Notes: generated from the sequence alone by a model not told the origin. DNA of 25,969 nucleotides from Duncaniella sp. (GCA_022511285.1 JAFLRW010000008.1:1-25969); one strand, 5' to 3'; positions 8,536 through 15,995 are shown, counted from the stretch's first letter. Numbers and translations: made by a program.

Positions 8536-8563
8536 GCAACCGCATCAAAATTTTCGCATTTGA
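8536..8563 (+). repeat. 28-base intergenic repeat, copy 2 (downstream of amtB)
   Basis: Second copy of the repeat at 6809-6836, same orientation, one mismatch. Here the first 8 bases GCAACCGC (8536-8543) also occur as an inverted copy GCGGTTGC at 8650-8657, so the 122-base segment 8536-8657 has terminal inverted repeats and encloses the long GC-rich palindrome at 8568-8617. This looks like a small non-autonomous palindromic element. Confidence 0.7.
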
Positions 8564-8567
8564 TCAT

Positions 8568-8617
8568 CCACCGACACCGGCCGTTCGTCGCTCGCGCTCC
8601 TCGGCCGGTGTCGGGGG
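8568..8617. repeat. Long GC-rich palindrome between convergent genes
   Basis: CCGACACCGGCCG (8571-8583) and CGGCCGGTGTCGG (8602-8614) are a perfect 13-base inverted repeat with an 18-base loop, extended by two more pairs (8568-8569 with 8616-8617) beyond one mismatch. It sits between the amtB stop and the stop of the convergent gene at 8697 and could stop transcription from both sides or act as a palindromic repeat unit. There is no T-tract on either strand. Confidence 0.65.
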
Positions 8618-8696
8618 TTCGAAAGCCGCCACAATAACCTACCACGGAGCGGTTGCACTCTTGGGTTACACCGTCTTCGGTCTGGTAGGAGGTGGT

Positions 8697-9953
8697 TCAG
8701 TCGGGCGATTTGCGCAGTTTATCCACCGCTTTTTCGAGCGATTCGGTCGGGGCTATGATGTTGTAGTCTTTCCAAAAGTCGGGGTCAGAAAAGGAGTCGA
8801 CAATGTCATAGAAGATGTCGCGGTGTCCGGCGGCTTCGCTGCGCGCTATCCCGTCAGTGGGATTGTCGAGGCGGTCTATCATCACCATCTCTACACTTGC
8901 AGTGTAGGCCGACGAAAAGAGCCTCCGTCGCCAGTCGCATTTGAATCTGGTGCGTGTGCTGATGTAATTAAGGTAGGATATGCCGTCCTGATAGCGGTAG
9001 GTGACGGTAAATTCAACAGCCTGTGGCTTGAACTTCAGGCCGCGAGGCTTGCGGTAGAGGAGCACTCGAGTGGCTTTATCCTTGTCTGACACGTCGAGAG
9101 CAAACTCTGCACGGGTGAAGGTGTGGGTCTCGCGGTCTATCCACACCTTGCCAATGTTGAGGGGATAGTCCACCTTCACCTTTGGCTTGAAGCTGACCAC
9201 ATATTGGGGGCGATCGTCAATAACCGTTCCGGTCTCCATGCTGAAATCATAATAGTCAAGTTCGTCGCGGCTGAAGAGGATGTCTTCGTTTTTCACTATG
9301 TCAAACGTCACCGGAGCAGTAGGCCCGCCTACTATCTTTACGGCTATAGTGTCGCTGCCGCGCTGGCTCATCAGTCGTCGCCCTTTCACGATTTTCACCC
9401 GGTCGCCGGCAGTGGAGCGGTGGCGATAGTGGTTTTTGATGATATCCGTGACGGCCTCGGTCACCCCTACATATCTGCTCCCTTTTTGGATGGTTTCGCG
9501 ATAGAATGCGGTGTATCTTCCTTTGGCTGAGGGATAGTTGAGCGGAATTTTGTCAATGGCACTTTCTATTAGAGAGCGGGGGTCGATGCCGCGCACCACC
9601 ACCTCGTCAAGAGCCTTGGCTGCCGGGGTGAGCAGTATGGCAAGCGGTTGGCGCGAGGAGGTTAATGTCTCGGAGTCGAGATAGAGGCTTTGGTAGCCTA
9701 TATGTTCAGCCCGGATGCCGGGTGAGGGAATACTGTCAGGGATGCGGAGTGTAAAGCGCCCGTCGCGATTGGTGACGGTGCCGATATTAGAGCCGGGCAC
9801 CACGATGCTTGCGCCGGCTAAGGCTTTCTTGCCGGAGGTGTCTTTGACGCTTCCGGCCACTATGATGTCGTCGCCGCCGGAGGCACTGAGCGCGCTGAGT
9901 GAAATACTTAGTGCCGTCAGAAGGGGTGCAAGGATTGCTTTGGCTGGTTTCAT
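8697..9953 (-). CDS. Secreted CarboxypepD_reg-like domain protein
   Basis: 418-residue exported protein of a type common in Bacteroidales. MKPAKAILAPLLTALSISLS is a Sec signal peptide ending near SALSASG. Residues about 31-115 form a carboxypeptidase-regulatory-like beta-sandwich: VAGSVKDTSGKKALAGASIV, GTVTNRDGRFTLRI, IGYQSLYL and ILLTPAAKALDEVVV, the same module that precedes TonB-dependent SusC-like porins. Here no plug or barrel follows; the remaining 300 residues (from about SLIESAIDKIPLNYP) are beta-rich with YTAFYRETIQKGSRYVGVTEA and YVVSFKPKVKVDYPLNIGKV, seen in many uncharacterised surface or periplasmic proteins of this phylum. Its function is unknown; I infer an envelope role. It is a single-gene unit divergent from the lptE operon. 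Confidence 0.8.
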   Translation of the reverse strand: MKPAKAILAPLLTALSISLSALSASGGDDIIVAGSVKDTSGKKALAGASIVVPGSNIGTVTNRDGRFTLRIPDSIPSPGIRAEHIGYQSLYLDSETLTSSRQPLAILLTPAAKALDEVVVRGIDPRSLIESAIDKIPLNYPSAKGRYTAFYRETIQKGSRYVGVTEAVTDIIKNHYRHRSTAGDRVKIVKGRRLMSQRGSDTIAVKIVGGPTAPVTFDIVKNEDILFSRDELDYYDFSMETGTVIDDRPQYVVSFKPKVKVDYPLNIGKVWIDRETHTFTRAEFALDVSDKDKATRVLLYRKPRGLKFKPQAVEFTVTYRYQDGISYLNYISTRTRFKCDWRRRLFSSAYTASVEMVMIDRLDNPTDGIARSEAAGHRDIFYDIVDSFSDPDFWKDYNIIAPTESLEKAVDKLRKSPD

Positions 9954-9990
9954 TTGTGCGGGGAGAGGTGGGTGTAGGTTTATAATTGTG

Positions 9991-9998
9991 CAAATTTA
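9991..9998 (-). promoter_or_regulatory. Promoter -7 box for the CarboxypepD_reg-like gene
   Basis: Minus-strand TAAATTTG (complement of 9991-9998) matches TAnnTTTG. No good TTTG is seen 19-21 bases upstream, so the promoter may be weaker or factor-dependent. The leader to the ATG at 9953 would be about 33 bases. Confidence 0.55.
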
Positions 9999-10067
9999 CG
10001 ATTTTATTTCGTATAATGTGTAATAATTAGCTGCTCAAAAAGCCCGATGCGTTGATGTTCTGCAAAA

Positions 10068-10099
10068 TTTGGCAGAGTGTTGGGAAAATAGTAATTTTG
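10068..10099 (+). promoter_or_regulatory. Promoter for the lptE-TPR-secG operon
   Basis: TTTG (10068-10071), 20 bases, TAATTTTG (10092-10099): exact consensus at both boxes. The ATG of lptE begins only 6 bases after the -7 box, which places it at about the predicted transcription start. Confidence 0.85.
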
Positions 10100-10104
10100 C
10101 AGTG

Positions 10105-10626
10105 ATGAAAGTCCTGTTTCAGTTGCGAATAGCCGCCGTCAGCCTGCTTTTGATAGTGCTGAGTGCCTGCTCCATTAAGTTTACCCTCAATGGAGCGGCG
10201 ATAGACTATAGCGTCTATAAGACCATCTATGTTTCTGACTTTCCTATACGTGCGGCTTTGGTGTATCCGCCCCTGCAGCAGACGTTTGAGAACGATCTCC
10301 TCGATTATATCTCAAGCAATACGCGCCTGCGCACGGTGGACAACGGCTCGGCCGACCTCTCGCTTGAGGGGGAAATTACAGGATACAGCCTCTCGCCGCA
10401 GGCCGTCACCGAGAATGCTTATGCATCAAAAACCCGTCTGACCATTCAGGTGCGTGTGCGCTACACCGACAATCGCCAGGAGGGGAAGGATCTTGACCAG
10501 ACATTCAGTGCCTATCGCGACTTTGACTCGTCGGAGATGCTCACCGACGTCCAGGACCAGCTCTGCTCCGAAATCTCCGAGGAGCTTGTCGACCTTATAT
10601 TCAACGCCACCCTCGGCAACTGGTAA
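10105..10626 (+). CDS. lptE: LptE-family outer membrane lipoprotein (LPS assembly)
   Basis: 173-residue lipoprotein expected to plug LptD and help deliver lipopolysaccharide to the cell surface. The start at MKVLFQLRIAAVSLLLIVLS gives a signal peptide with lipobox LSAC (Cys22); the longer open frame upstream would run through the promoter. After the Cys come SIKFTLNGAAIDYSVYKTIYV, a hallmark of Bacteroidetes LptE, and a fold with alternating strands (VYPPLQQTFENDLLDYI, LEGEITGYSLSPQ, TRLTIQVRVRYTDNR) ending in a helix with LCSEISEELVDLIF. Downstream the gene order TPR-like protein then secG is the usual one in Bacteroidales, which supports the call. The promoter places its transcript start next to the ATG. 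Confidence 0.88.
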   Translation: MKVLFQLRIAAVSLLLIVLSACSIKFTLNGAAIDYSVYKTIYVSDFPIRAALVYPPLQQTFENDLLDYISSNTRLRTVDNGSADLSLEGEITGYSLSPQAVTENAYASKTRLTIQVRVRYTDNRQEGKDLDQTFSAYRDFDSSEMLTDVQDQLCSEISEELVDLIFNATLGNW

Positions 10627-10654
10627 CCCTGACATCACCACCCTGCATATTGTT

Positions 10655-11374
10655 ATGTCCACCCCCTTAGCACGCATCACCGCCGCCCTCGCCACCCCCG
10701 CCGCTATGCCTGACCCTGCCGATGTGGCCGATGTGGTAGCGGCATATCCCTTCTTTACGCTTCCGGCCGTTGTGGCCCTGCGTCGTGGCGGCTCCGAGCT
10801 GTCGGAGGAGTTGCGGCGTAGGCTGATGAATCTCATAGCCCTCAATTCGCCCGATGCCCGCTCGCTTTTTATGCTCTCATCCCCATCAACTGAGCAGCTG
10901 CTCCGATTCTATCCGGCTGAGGACTGCCGTGTGACCACGGCCGATGCCATAACTAAATTTCTCGACACTTATGGCAACTCTGACCCTGCTGAGGAGGCTC
11001 TGCTTGAACGCTTGATATTCAATCCTGTGCCGCCCGACTATATGGCGCTCCTTGAGCAGGAAGAGAAGCAACTCCCCGAGCCGGCGGCGGAGCAGGTGCC
11101 GCCCGTCGAGCCGTTGGAAAAAGTGGAGCCCGTGGTGCCCCTGCGGGAGCCCGAACCGATAATTCCGGCCACTCCGCGCACAACACCTCACGAAGACTCT
11201 TCCCTCTCCGAAAGTCTTGCCAAAATATATATCCGCCAGCACCGCTACGACAAGGCTTTTGAAATTATTTCCTCTCTAAGTTTGAATAATCCAAAAAAAA
11301 GTGCTTACTTTGCAGACCAATTACGCTTTCTCGCTAAATTAAAGTTGATAGAGGAGCGTAAAAACAATAAATAA
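10655..11374 (+). CDS. Conserved Bacteroidales protein with C-terminal TPR-like helices
   Basis: 239-residue protein without signal peptide or membrane segment, so probably cytoplasmic. The start at MSTPLARITAAL lies 28 bases after the lptE stop; a longer frame upstream overlaps lptE and is rejected. The N-terminal 130 residues are helical (VADVVAAYPFFTLPAVVALRR, EELRRRLMNLIALNSPDARS), the middle (about 140-185) is a Pro/Glu/Val-rich linker (PEPAAEQVPPVEPLEKVEPV), and the last 45 residues SLAKIYIRQHRYDKAFEIIS plus FADQLRFLAKL form one TPR-like hairpin. Proteins of this layout sit between lptE and secG in many Bacteroidales; the function is not known. An adaptor role near the Sec or Lpt machinery is only inference from the operon. 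Confidence 0.8.
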   Translation: MSTPLARITAALATPAAMPDPADVADVVAAYPFFTLPAVVALRRGGSELSEELRRRLMNLIALNSPDARSLFMLSSPSTEQLLRFYPAEDCRVTTADAITKFLDTYGNSDPAEEALLERLIFNPVPPDYMALLEQEEKQLPEPAAEQVPPVEPLEKVEPVVPLREPEPIIPATPRTTPHEDSSLSESLAKIYIRQHRYDKAFEIISSLSLNNPKKSAYFADQLRFLAKLKLIEERKNNK

Positions 11375-11396
11375 TCATATAAACACATATAGATTT

Positions 11397-11741
11397 ATGT
11401 ACGTCGTACTCATAGTTCTCACCCTCATTTGTGCAGTGTTGCTCATCTGCGTTGTCCTCGTTCAGAAGTCAAAGGGAGGCGGTCTTTCGTCGTCATTTGC
11501 AGGCTCAAACCAGATTATGGGCGTGCGTCGCACCAACAGTTTCATTGAGAAGCTCACCTGGTCGCTCGCCGGCATCATCTGTGTGCTCGCCATTCTCTCT
11601 ACCTTCTGCATGCCTAAAGCCATTAACTCCGGCTCGCGCGTGAAGGTCAATGCACCCACAGAGCAGACCGTCCCGGGCAATTTTGACACCCCCGCCGCCG
11701 AGGCTCCCGCTGCTCCTGTCGCTGCCGGCACTGAGGAGTAA
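11397..11741 (+). CDS. secG: Preprotein translocase subunit SecG
   Basis: 114-residue small subunit of the SecYEG channel. The SecG layout is clear: helix 1 VVLIVLTLICAVLLICVVLV, the conserved loop QKSKGGGLSSSFAGSNQIMG (residues 23-42) and helix 2 LTWSLAGIICVLAILSTFC. The tail after residue 75 is an Ala/Pro-rich cytoplasmic or periplasmic extension (TPAAEAPAAPVAAGTEE) that E. coli SecG lacks in this form but Bacteroidetes SecG often has. It starts 22 bases after the TPR-like gene and is the last gene of the lptE operon, followed by an intrinsic terminator. Confidence 0.95.
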   Translation: MYVVLIVLTLICAVLLICVVLVQKSKGGGLSSSFAGSNQIMGVRRTNSFIEKLTWSLAGIICVLAILSTFCMPKAINSGSRVKVNAPTEQTVPGNFDTPAAEAPAAPVAAGTEE

Positions 11742-11776
11742 TCACTCGTTAACAAAATCAATCCTCCACCAATACA

Positions 11777-11812
11777 AGCCTGCCTCGGCCTCCACGGTCG
11801 GCGCGGGCTTTT
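11777..11812 (+). terminator. Intrinsic terminator after secG
   Basis: AGCCTGCCTCGGCC (11777-11790), loop TCCAC, GGTCGGCGCGGGCT (11796-11809) forms a 14-pair stem with one mismatch and three G-T pairs, running into TTTT. It lies 36 bases after the secG stop, and ends the lptE operon before the ABC exporter gene. Confidence 0.75.
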
Positions 11813-11873
11813 AAGGGGTCAGACCTCTCCATTATCACCCGTACTCCCCACACACACAATCCCCCCACACATC

Positions 11874-13706
11874 GTGAAAGAACTTTGGCAACTGTTGGCC
11901 CGGTTTGTGCCCCCATATAAGAGGCATCTTATCCTCAACATAATCTTCAACTTCCTTGCGGCCTTTCTCACCCTGTTTTCGTTTGCCCTAATCATCCCCA
12001 TTCTGGAGATGCTTTTCAATGTGCGCGAGGCCACTTACTCGTTCATGCCCTTAGGGAGCGCCTCGTTCAAGGATGTATGTATCAACAATTTCTATTGGTA
12101 CACCCAACAGTGTATAGCATCCTGGGGGCCGGTGGCCACGCTTGGTGCTTTGGCCGCAATGCTTGTGGTGATGACAGCATTCAAAACCGGCACCACCTAT
12201 CTCAGCTCCTACTTCATCATCCCGATGCGCGCGGGAATTGTGCGCGACATCCGCAATCATGTCTACGATAAGATAGTGCGCCTCCCGATCTCCTACTTTA
12301 CCAACGAACGCAAGGGGGATGTAATGGCGAGAATGACCGGCGATGTGGCCGAGATTGAAAACTCCATCATGGCGTCGCTCGATATGTTGTTCAAAAACCC
12401 CATAATGATTATTGTCTGTCTCGGGATGATGATAGCCATAAGCTGGCGCCTCACACTTTTTGTGTTTATCCTCCTCCCCATCGCGGGCACCATCATGGGG
12501 CGCGTGGGCAAGAAGCTGAAACGCAAATCGCTCAAAGGCCAGCAGCAGTGGGGAATGCTGATGAGCCTTATTGAAGAGACCCTTGGCGGACTGCGAGTGA
12601 TTAAAGCCTTTAATGCCGAGCACAAGGTGGAACATCGTTTTCACGGTGTCAATCATCAGTTTTTTGCCACCACACGCTCCGTGCAGCGGCGCCAGGCGTT
12701 GGCTCATCCTATGAGCGAATTTCTCGGCACCATCACCATTGCAATCCTCCTCACCTTCGGCGGAATGCTCATCCTCTCCGGCTCATCGACAATGAACGCA
12801 GCCTCGTTCATCTACTATCTTGTAATCTTCTATTCCATCATAAATCCCGTAAAAGACCTTTCAAAAGCTCTCTATGCCATCCAGAAAGGCCTTGCATCCA
12901 TGGAGCGAGTTGATGCCATCCTCTCGGCCGTCAATCCCATCCGCTCGCCGGAGCATCCCCGGAGCATTCAGGACCTCCGAGGCGAAATCAGATATGACCA
13001 CGTCACGTTTGCCTACAATTCCGAGCGCGACGTTGTCTCCGATGTCTCCTTCGTCATCCCACCGGGCGCTACGGTGGCCTTGGTGGGACAGAGCGGCTCC
13101 GGGAAATCCACACTTGCCGACCTTCTGCCCCGCTTCTACGATGTGGATAGCGGCAGTATCACTATCGACGGAATTGACGTCAGGGAACTCAGTGTCTACG
13201 ACCTTCGTTCGCTGATGGGCAATGTCAACCAGGAGGCAATCCTATTCAACGACACGATATTCAACAACATAGCCTTTGGCGTTCCCTCAGCCACGATGGA
13301 ACAGGTGATTGAGGCCGCCAAGATAGCCAATGCCCACGAGTTTATCATCGCCACAGAGCAGGGATATGACACCGTGATAGGCGACCGCGGATGTCGCCTT
13401 TCGGGCGGACAGCGCCAGCGCATCTCTATAGCGCGCGCCATCCTTAAGAATCCCCCCGTTCTCATCCTCGACGAGGCAACGTCGGCCCTCGACTCTGAGA
13501 GCGAAAAACTTGTACAGGAGGCCCTCGAAACACTGATGCGGAATCGCACCACCCTCGTCATCGCCCACCGCCTCTCCACCATACGCAACGCCGATATGAT
13601 TTGTGTGCTCCACGAAGGCCGCATTGTGGAGCGTGGCACTCACTCCCACCTCCTCGCCCTCAACGGCTACTACACACGCCTCGTTGAAATGCAATCAATG
13701 AGGTAA
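11874..13706 (+). CDS. MsbA-like ABC exporter (fused membrane and ATPase domains)
   Basis: 610-residue half-transporter of the type IV exporter class, probably a homodimer that flips a lipid or exports a hydrophobic substrate. The six-helix membrane domain covers about residues 1-330 with the coupling region FTNERKGDVMARMTGDVAEIE. The ATPase domain has Walker A VGQSGSGKST (about 404-413), Q-loop NVNQEAILF, signature LSGGQRQRIS (from 509), Walker B LILDEATSALD (from 530, catalytic E534) and the switch His in IAHRLST (H565). All catalytic residues are present. The start is GTG (MKELWQLLARFVPPYK); no in-frame ATG fits nearby. Neighbouring genes (lptE upstream, lipid kinase downstream) make a lipid substrate plausible but do not prove it. 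I see no consensus promoter between the secG terminator and this gene. Confidence 0.9.
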   Translation: MKELWQLLARFVPPYKRHLILNIIFNFLAAFLTLFSFALIIPILEMLFNVREATYSFMPLGSASFKDVCINNFYWYTQQCIASWGPVATLGALAAMLVVMTAFKTGTTYLSSYFIIPMRAGIVRDIRNHVYDKIVRLPISYFTNERKGDVMARMTGDVAEIENSIMASLDMLFKNPIMIIVCLGMMIAISWRLTLFVFILLPIAGTIMGRVGKKLKRKSLKGQQQWGMLMSLIEETLGGLRVIKAFNAEHKVEHRFHGVNHQFFATTRSVQRRQALAHPMSEFLGTITIAILLTFGGMLILSGSSTMNAASFIYYLVIFYSIINPVKDLSKALYAIQKGLASMERVDAILSAVNPIRSPEHPRSIQDLRGEIRYDHVTFAYNSERDVVSDVSFVIPPGATVALVGQSGSGKSTLADLLPRFYDVDSGSITIDGIDVRELSVYDLRSLMGNVNQEAILFNDTIFNNIAFGVPSATMEQVIEAAKIANAHEFIIATEQGYDTVIGDRGCRLSGGQRQRISIARAILKNPPVLILDEATSALDSESEKLVQEALETLMRNRTTLVIAHRLSTIRNADMICVLHEGRIVERGTHSHLLALNGYYTRLVEMQSMR

Positions 13707-13722
13707 ATGTGGACACAGGGCG

Positions 13723-13754
13723 TTTGGAAGTGAATGAGAAAATGACTAATTTTG
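13723..13754 (+). promoter_or_regulatory. Promoter for the small secreted protein gene
   Basis: TTTG (13723-13726), 20 bases, TAATTTTG (13747-13754): exact consensus at both boxes, beginning 16 bases after the ABC exporter stop. The chosen ATG at 13763 is 8 bases after the -7 box, so the leader would be only a few bases. Confidence 0.8.
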
Positions 13755-13762
13755 CAAAATCT

Positions 13763-14092
13763 ATGACTCGAATCCTATTGTCTCTCTTTCTGCTGTTGGT
13801 GTGCCGGATGGCAGCCTATGGAGCCACACCTCGATGGGAGGGTGTCAATTCACCCCCGCAAGGAAGTGTGGCCGTGGAGAGCCGTGCGGGTGCTGACCAG
13901 TTGGAGGTGGCCGTGCGCGACGGATATATATACGTGGTGTGTCAGGAACGCGTCACAGTCAAGGTGTTCACCATTTTGGGACAGCTCATTAATTCCGACA
14001 CATTAACTCCCGGCACACATAGGATGAAAATCTCGGCAAAAGGGATATATATCCTCAAAACGGATACGTCGACACGGCGTGTCACTATCTGA
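13763..14092 (+). CDS. Small secreted protein made of a C-terminal sorting-like domain
   Basis: 109 residues. MTRILLSLFLLLVCRMAAYG is a Sec signal peptide; it is followed by a 25-residue linker and then one small beta domain: QLEVAVRDGYIYVVCQERVT, VKVFTILGQLINSDTLTPGT and MKISAKGIYILKTDTSTRRV. The pattern 'hydrophobic strand, G-Q/G turn, x-L-x-x-G-x-Y-I-h, basic end' is that of the C-terminal domains (Por/T9SS-like) that normally end large surface proteins, as also at the end of the LRR protein in this window. Here almost nothing precedes it. The start at 13763 is set by the promoter; the upstream in-frame ATGs (13709, 13742) lie within or before it. The function is unknown; it could be co-transcribed with the lipid kinase 44 bases downstream. 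Confidence 0.75.
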   Translation: MTRILLSLFLLLVCRMAAYGATPRWEGVNSPPQGSVAVESRAGADQLEVAVRDGYIYVVCQERVTVKVFTILGQLINSDTLTPGTHRMKISAKGIYILKTDTSTRRVTI

Positions 14093-14136
14093 AATCATCC
14101 CTCTTCCACCTTTACTGAATAATTCCGACCCAATCT

Positions 14137-15102
14137 ATGAAGGCTCGTCTTATAATCAATCCTATATCCGGAACGGCAAGCAAAGAGGGGCTTGACCGCT
14201 ACGTAGAGGACCAACTCGGGCCTAAAGGATGGGAAATAGAAACTGTCTATACGCGCTGTCACGGAGACGCCACGCGTCTTGCCGCTGAAGCTGCCGATAA
14301 GGGCTATGACGCCGTATTTGCCGCCGGAGGAGACGGTACTGTCAATGAGACTGCCGGTGCGCTGTGCAATCGCTCCACAGCTTTGGGAATTATCCCCTGC
14401 GGCTCGGGCAACGGGTTGGCCCGCCACCTTGGCATAACGGTAGATATACGTGAGGGAGTTAAGGTGCTGACCGAGCATAAGCCTATGCCCATAGATTATG
14501 GAATGGTAAATGGCCGGAAATTTTTCTGCACATTTGGCGTGGGGTTTGACGCGGCGGTAAGCGAGGAATTTGCCCGCAAGAAGACACGTGGCAAACTGAC
14601 ATATATACAGAGCACTTTTCAGACCTATGCAAAATTCCGCCCCGAGCGCTATACAATCACAGCCGGCGGCCAAACATTGACTGAAGAGGCCTTTCTGGTG
14701 GCTGTGTGCAATGCATCGCAATATGGCAACAATGCTTACATTGCCCCGAAAGCCGTCATTGACGACGGACTGCTTGATGTCACGATAGTCCACGCCGGCA
14801 ATCCCTTTTCAACAGCTATAGTCGGGTTTGACCTGCTGACGGGCATGATTGAAAAAAACGTTCTCATCCACACATTTCGCACCCCATCGCTCTCCATAAC
14901 TCGAACCTCGGACGGTCCTGCGCATCTCGACGGAGAGCCGCTGCGGATGGGCGAACGAATAGACATCGACTGCCACAGGCAGAGCCTCAACGTAATAGCT
15001 CCCCCGGTCCCGGACGAAGTAAAACCGTTCATCACCCCTGCCTCAGCCATGCTCAAAGATTTTTATGTAGCCGTCAACAAACTCCTCCACCCCCAACTTT
15101 AA
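14137..15102 (+). CDS. YegS/diacylglycerol-kinase-family lipid kinase
   Basis: 321-residue soluble kinase expected to use ATP to phosphorylate a lipid such as diacylglycerol, feeding phosphatidic acid into phospholipid synthesis. The DAGK catalytic domain is plain: MKARLIINPISGTASKEG at the start, the nucleotide-binding motif FAAGGDGTVNE (GGDGT at 64-68) and GIIPCGSGNGLARHLG (PCGSGN at 87-92), then CTFGVGFDAAV, and the second beta-sandwich domain with YIAPKAVIDDGLLDVTIVHA and HLDGEPL. Length and motifs are complete. No own -7 box is visible in the 44 bases upstream, so it is probably read from the promoter at 13723. The true lipid substrate (diacylglycerol, ceramide or sphingoid base) cannot be decided from the sequence; Bacteroidales make sphingolipids, so a ceramide-type substrate is possible. 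Confidence 0.9.
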   Translation: MKARLIINPISGTASKEGLDRYVEDQLGPKGWEIETVYTRCHGDATRLAAEAADKGYDAVFAAGGDGTVNETAGALCNRSTALGIIPCGSGNGLARHLGITVDIREGVKVLTEHKPMPIDYGMVNGRKFFCTFGVGFDAAVSEEFARKKTRGKLTYIQSTFQTYAKFRPERYTITAGGQTLTEEAFLVAVCNASQYGNNAYIAPKAVIDDGLLDVTIVHAGNPFSTAIVGFDLLTGMIEKNVLIHTFRTPSLSITRTSDGPAHLDGEPLRMGERIDIDCHRQSLNVIAPPVPDEVKPFITPASAMLKDFYVAVNKLLHPQL

Positions 15103-15141
15103 AATAAAGTTTAGGAAGAGGAATTATGATTATGCTAAGCT

Positions 15142-15164
15142 GTTAGCGGCAACATGGGGCTAAC
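15142..15164. terminator. Small hairpin at the convergent gene ends
   Basis: GTTAGC (15142-15147) and GCTAAC (15159-15164) form a perfect 6-base stem with an 11-base loop between the lipid kinase stop and across the stop codon of the glycosyltransferase. No T-tract; weak evidence for a bidirectional stop. Confidence 0.25.
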
Positions 15165-15966
15165 CCACACGCACTGCAACATATCCCATCCGACGAAGCA
15201 ACCGCACAAAACGGGCTCTAAGGTTAAAACGGCTGATAATTTTTCGCCACAACGAGATAGCCGGCGGCTGAAAGTTGTCGTCTGTCGGTGTAGAGTTCTG
15301 TTGTCGCCATGACCCGAAGCAAAGATGCACGGTCAGAGTGTTTTGCGAGATTGCATTGTTGTTGGTGAATACATCCGGAGGATAAACTACAATTCCTTCT
15401 TTAATATCCTGTCTGTAATCGGCCATCACATTTGAGTTATAGCCGTAGTTATATGCCGCTATTAATGCTTGAATTAAAGGCGCAATGCGTAAATTGTACT
15501 TTAAAACATCAGGCAGTCTTGGGGAGGTAGAGTATATGAACGGCTGGTTCTCATAATATGTTAGGCAGTCGCGCAAGAATGGATGCCCTTTCTCTCCGCC
15601 GAAACAATGGCCCGTAAGACCGGTTGTGAATGAATTATCATAAGCTAAGATTTCCTCTCGGCCTGTAAAGAAACTACAATCAAGCAGTTGGTCGAGTGGG
15701 GCGATGACTTTTATGTCAGTGTCGAGATATACTCCTCCATAGCGTTCTACGGCGTAGACACGCACATAGTCGGCGGCAAATGCCCATTTCTTTACGCTGA
15801 GCGCCTCGCGCATAAAGCGGTTGTCAATGTCTCGGATTGCATCCATATCCCATAGACGCAGTTCCCAATCCGGACAAAAGCGACGCCACGATGCAATACA
15901 GTCTAACACTTCAGGGGGCATTGGCTCGCCACTAAACCAACAATAGTGGATTATCTTGGGGATCAT
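15160..15966 (-). CDS. GT32-type glycosyltransferase (Gly_transf_sug family)
   Basis: 268-residue cytoplasmic glycosyltransferase. The start MIPKIIHYCWFSGEPMP is the classic opening of this family, set 30 bases after a good -7 box; the longer frame upstream passes through that promoter. Visible motifs: WELRLWDMDAI (about 34-43), the acceptor/donor region KWAFAADYVRVYAVERYGG (60-78) and the metal-binding DxD in GGVYLDTDIKV (D82, D84). Also GREEILAYDNSFTTGLTGH and VYPPDVF. The family transfers hexoses onto oligosaccharides, capsular polysaccharide or O-antigen. It stands alone here, not in a polysaccharide locus, convergent with the lipid kinase, so its acceptor is unknown. The C-terminal 35 residues are basic and may bind the membrane. 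Confidence 0.88.
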   Translation of the reverse strand: MIPKIIHYCWFSGEPMPPEVLDCIASWRRFCPDWELRLWDMDAIRDIDNRFMREALSVKKWAFAADYVRVYAVERYGGVYLDTDIKVIAPLDQLLDCSFFTGREEILAYDNSFTTGLTGHCFGGEKGHPFLRDCLTYYENQPFIYSTSPRLPDVLKYNLRIAPLIQALIAAYNYGYNSNVMADYRQDIKEGIVVYPPDVFTNNNAISQNTLTVHLCFGSWRQQNSTPTDDNFQPPAISLWRKIISRFNLRARFVRLLRRMGYVAVRVG

Positions 15967-15995
15967 TTTCTTTGTAGAAAGGCGTAATACTATTA

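Noticed and set aside
8661..9089. 142-codon open frame antisense to the CarboxypepD_reg-like gene end
   Set aside because: The sense protein has a signal peptide, a known domain and promoter; the antisense product is Val/Gly-rich with no features.
12051..12707. 218-codon open frame antisense to the ABC exporter
   Set aside because: It lies wholly inside a gene with all ABC motifs; the translation is low complexity in His/Gly and has no domain or promoter. It follows from codon bias of the sense gene.
14095..14793. 232-codon open frame antisense to the lipid kinase
   Set aside because: The sense strand carries GGDGT and PCGSGN motifs; the antisense frame has no recognisable feature.
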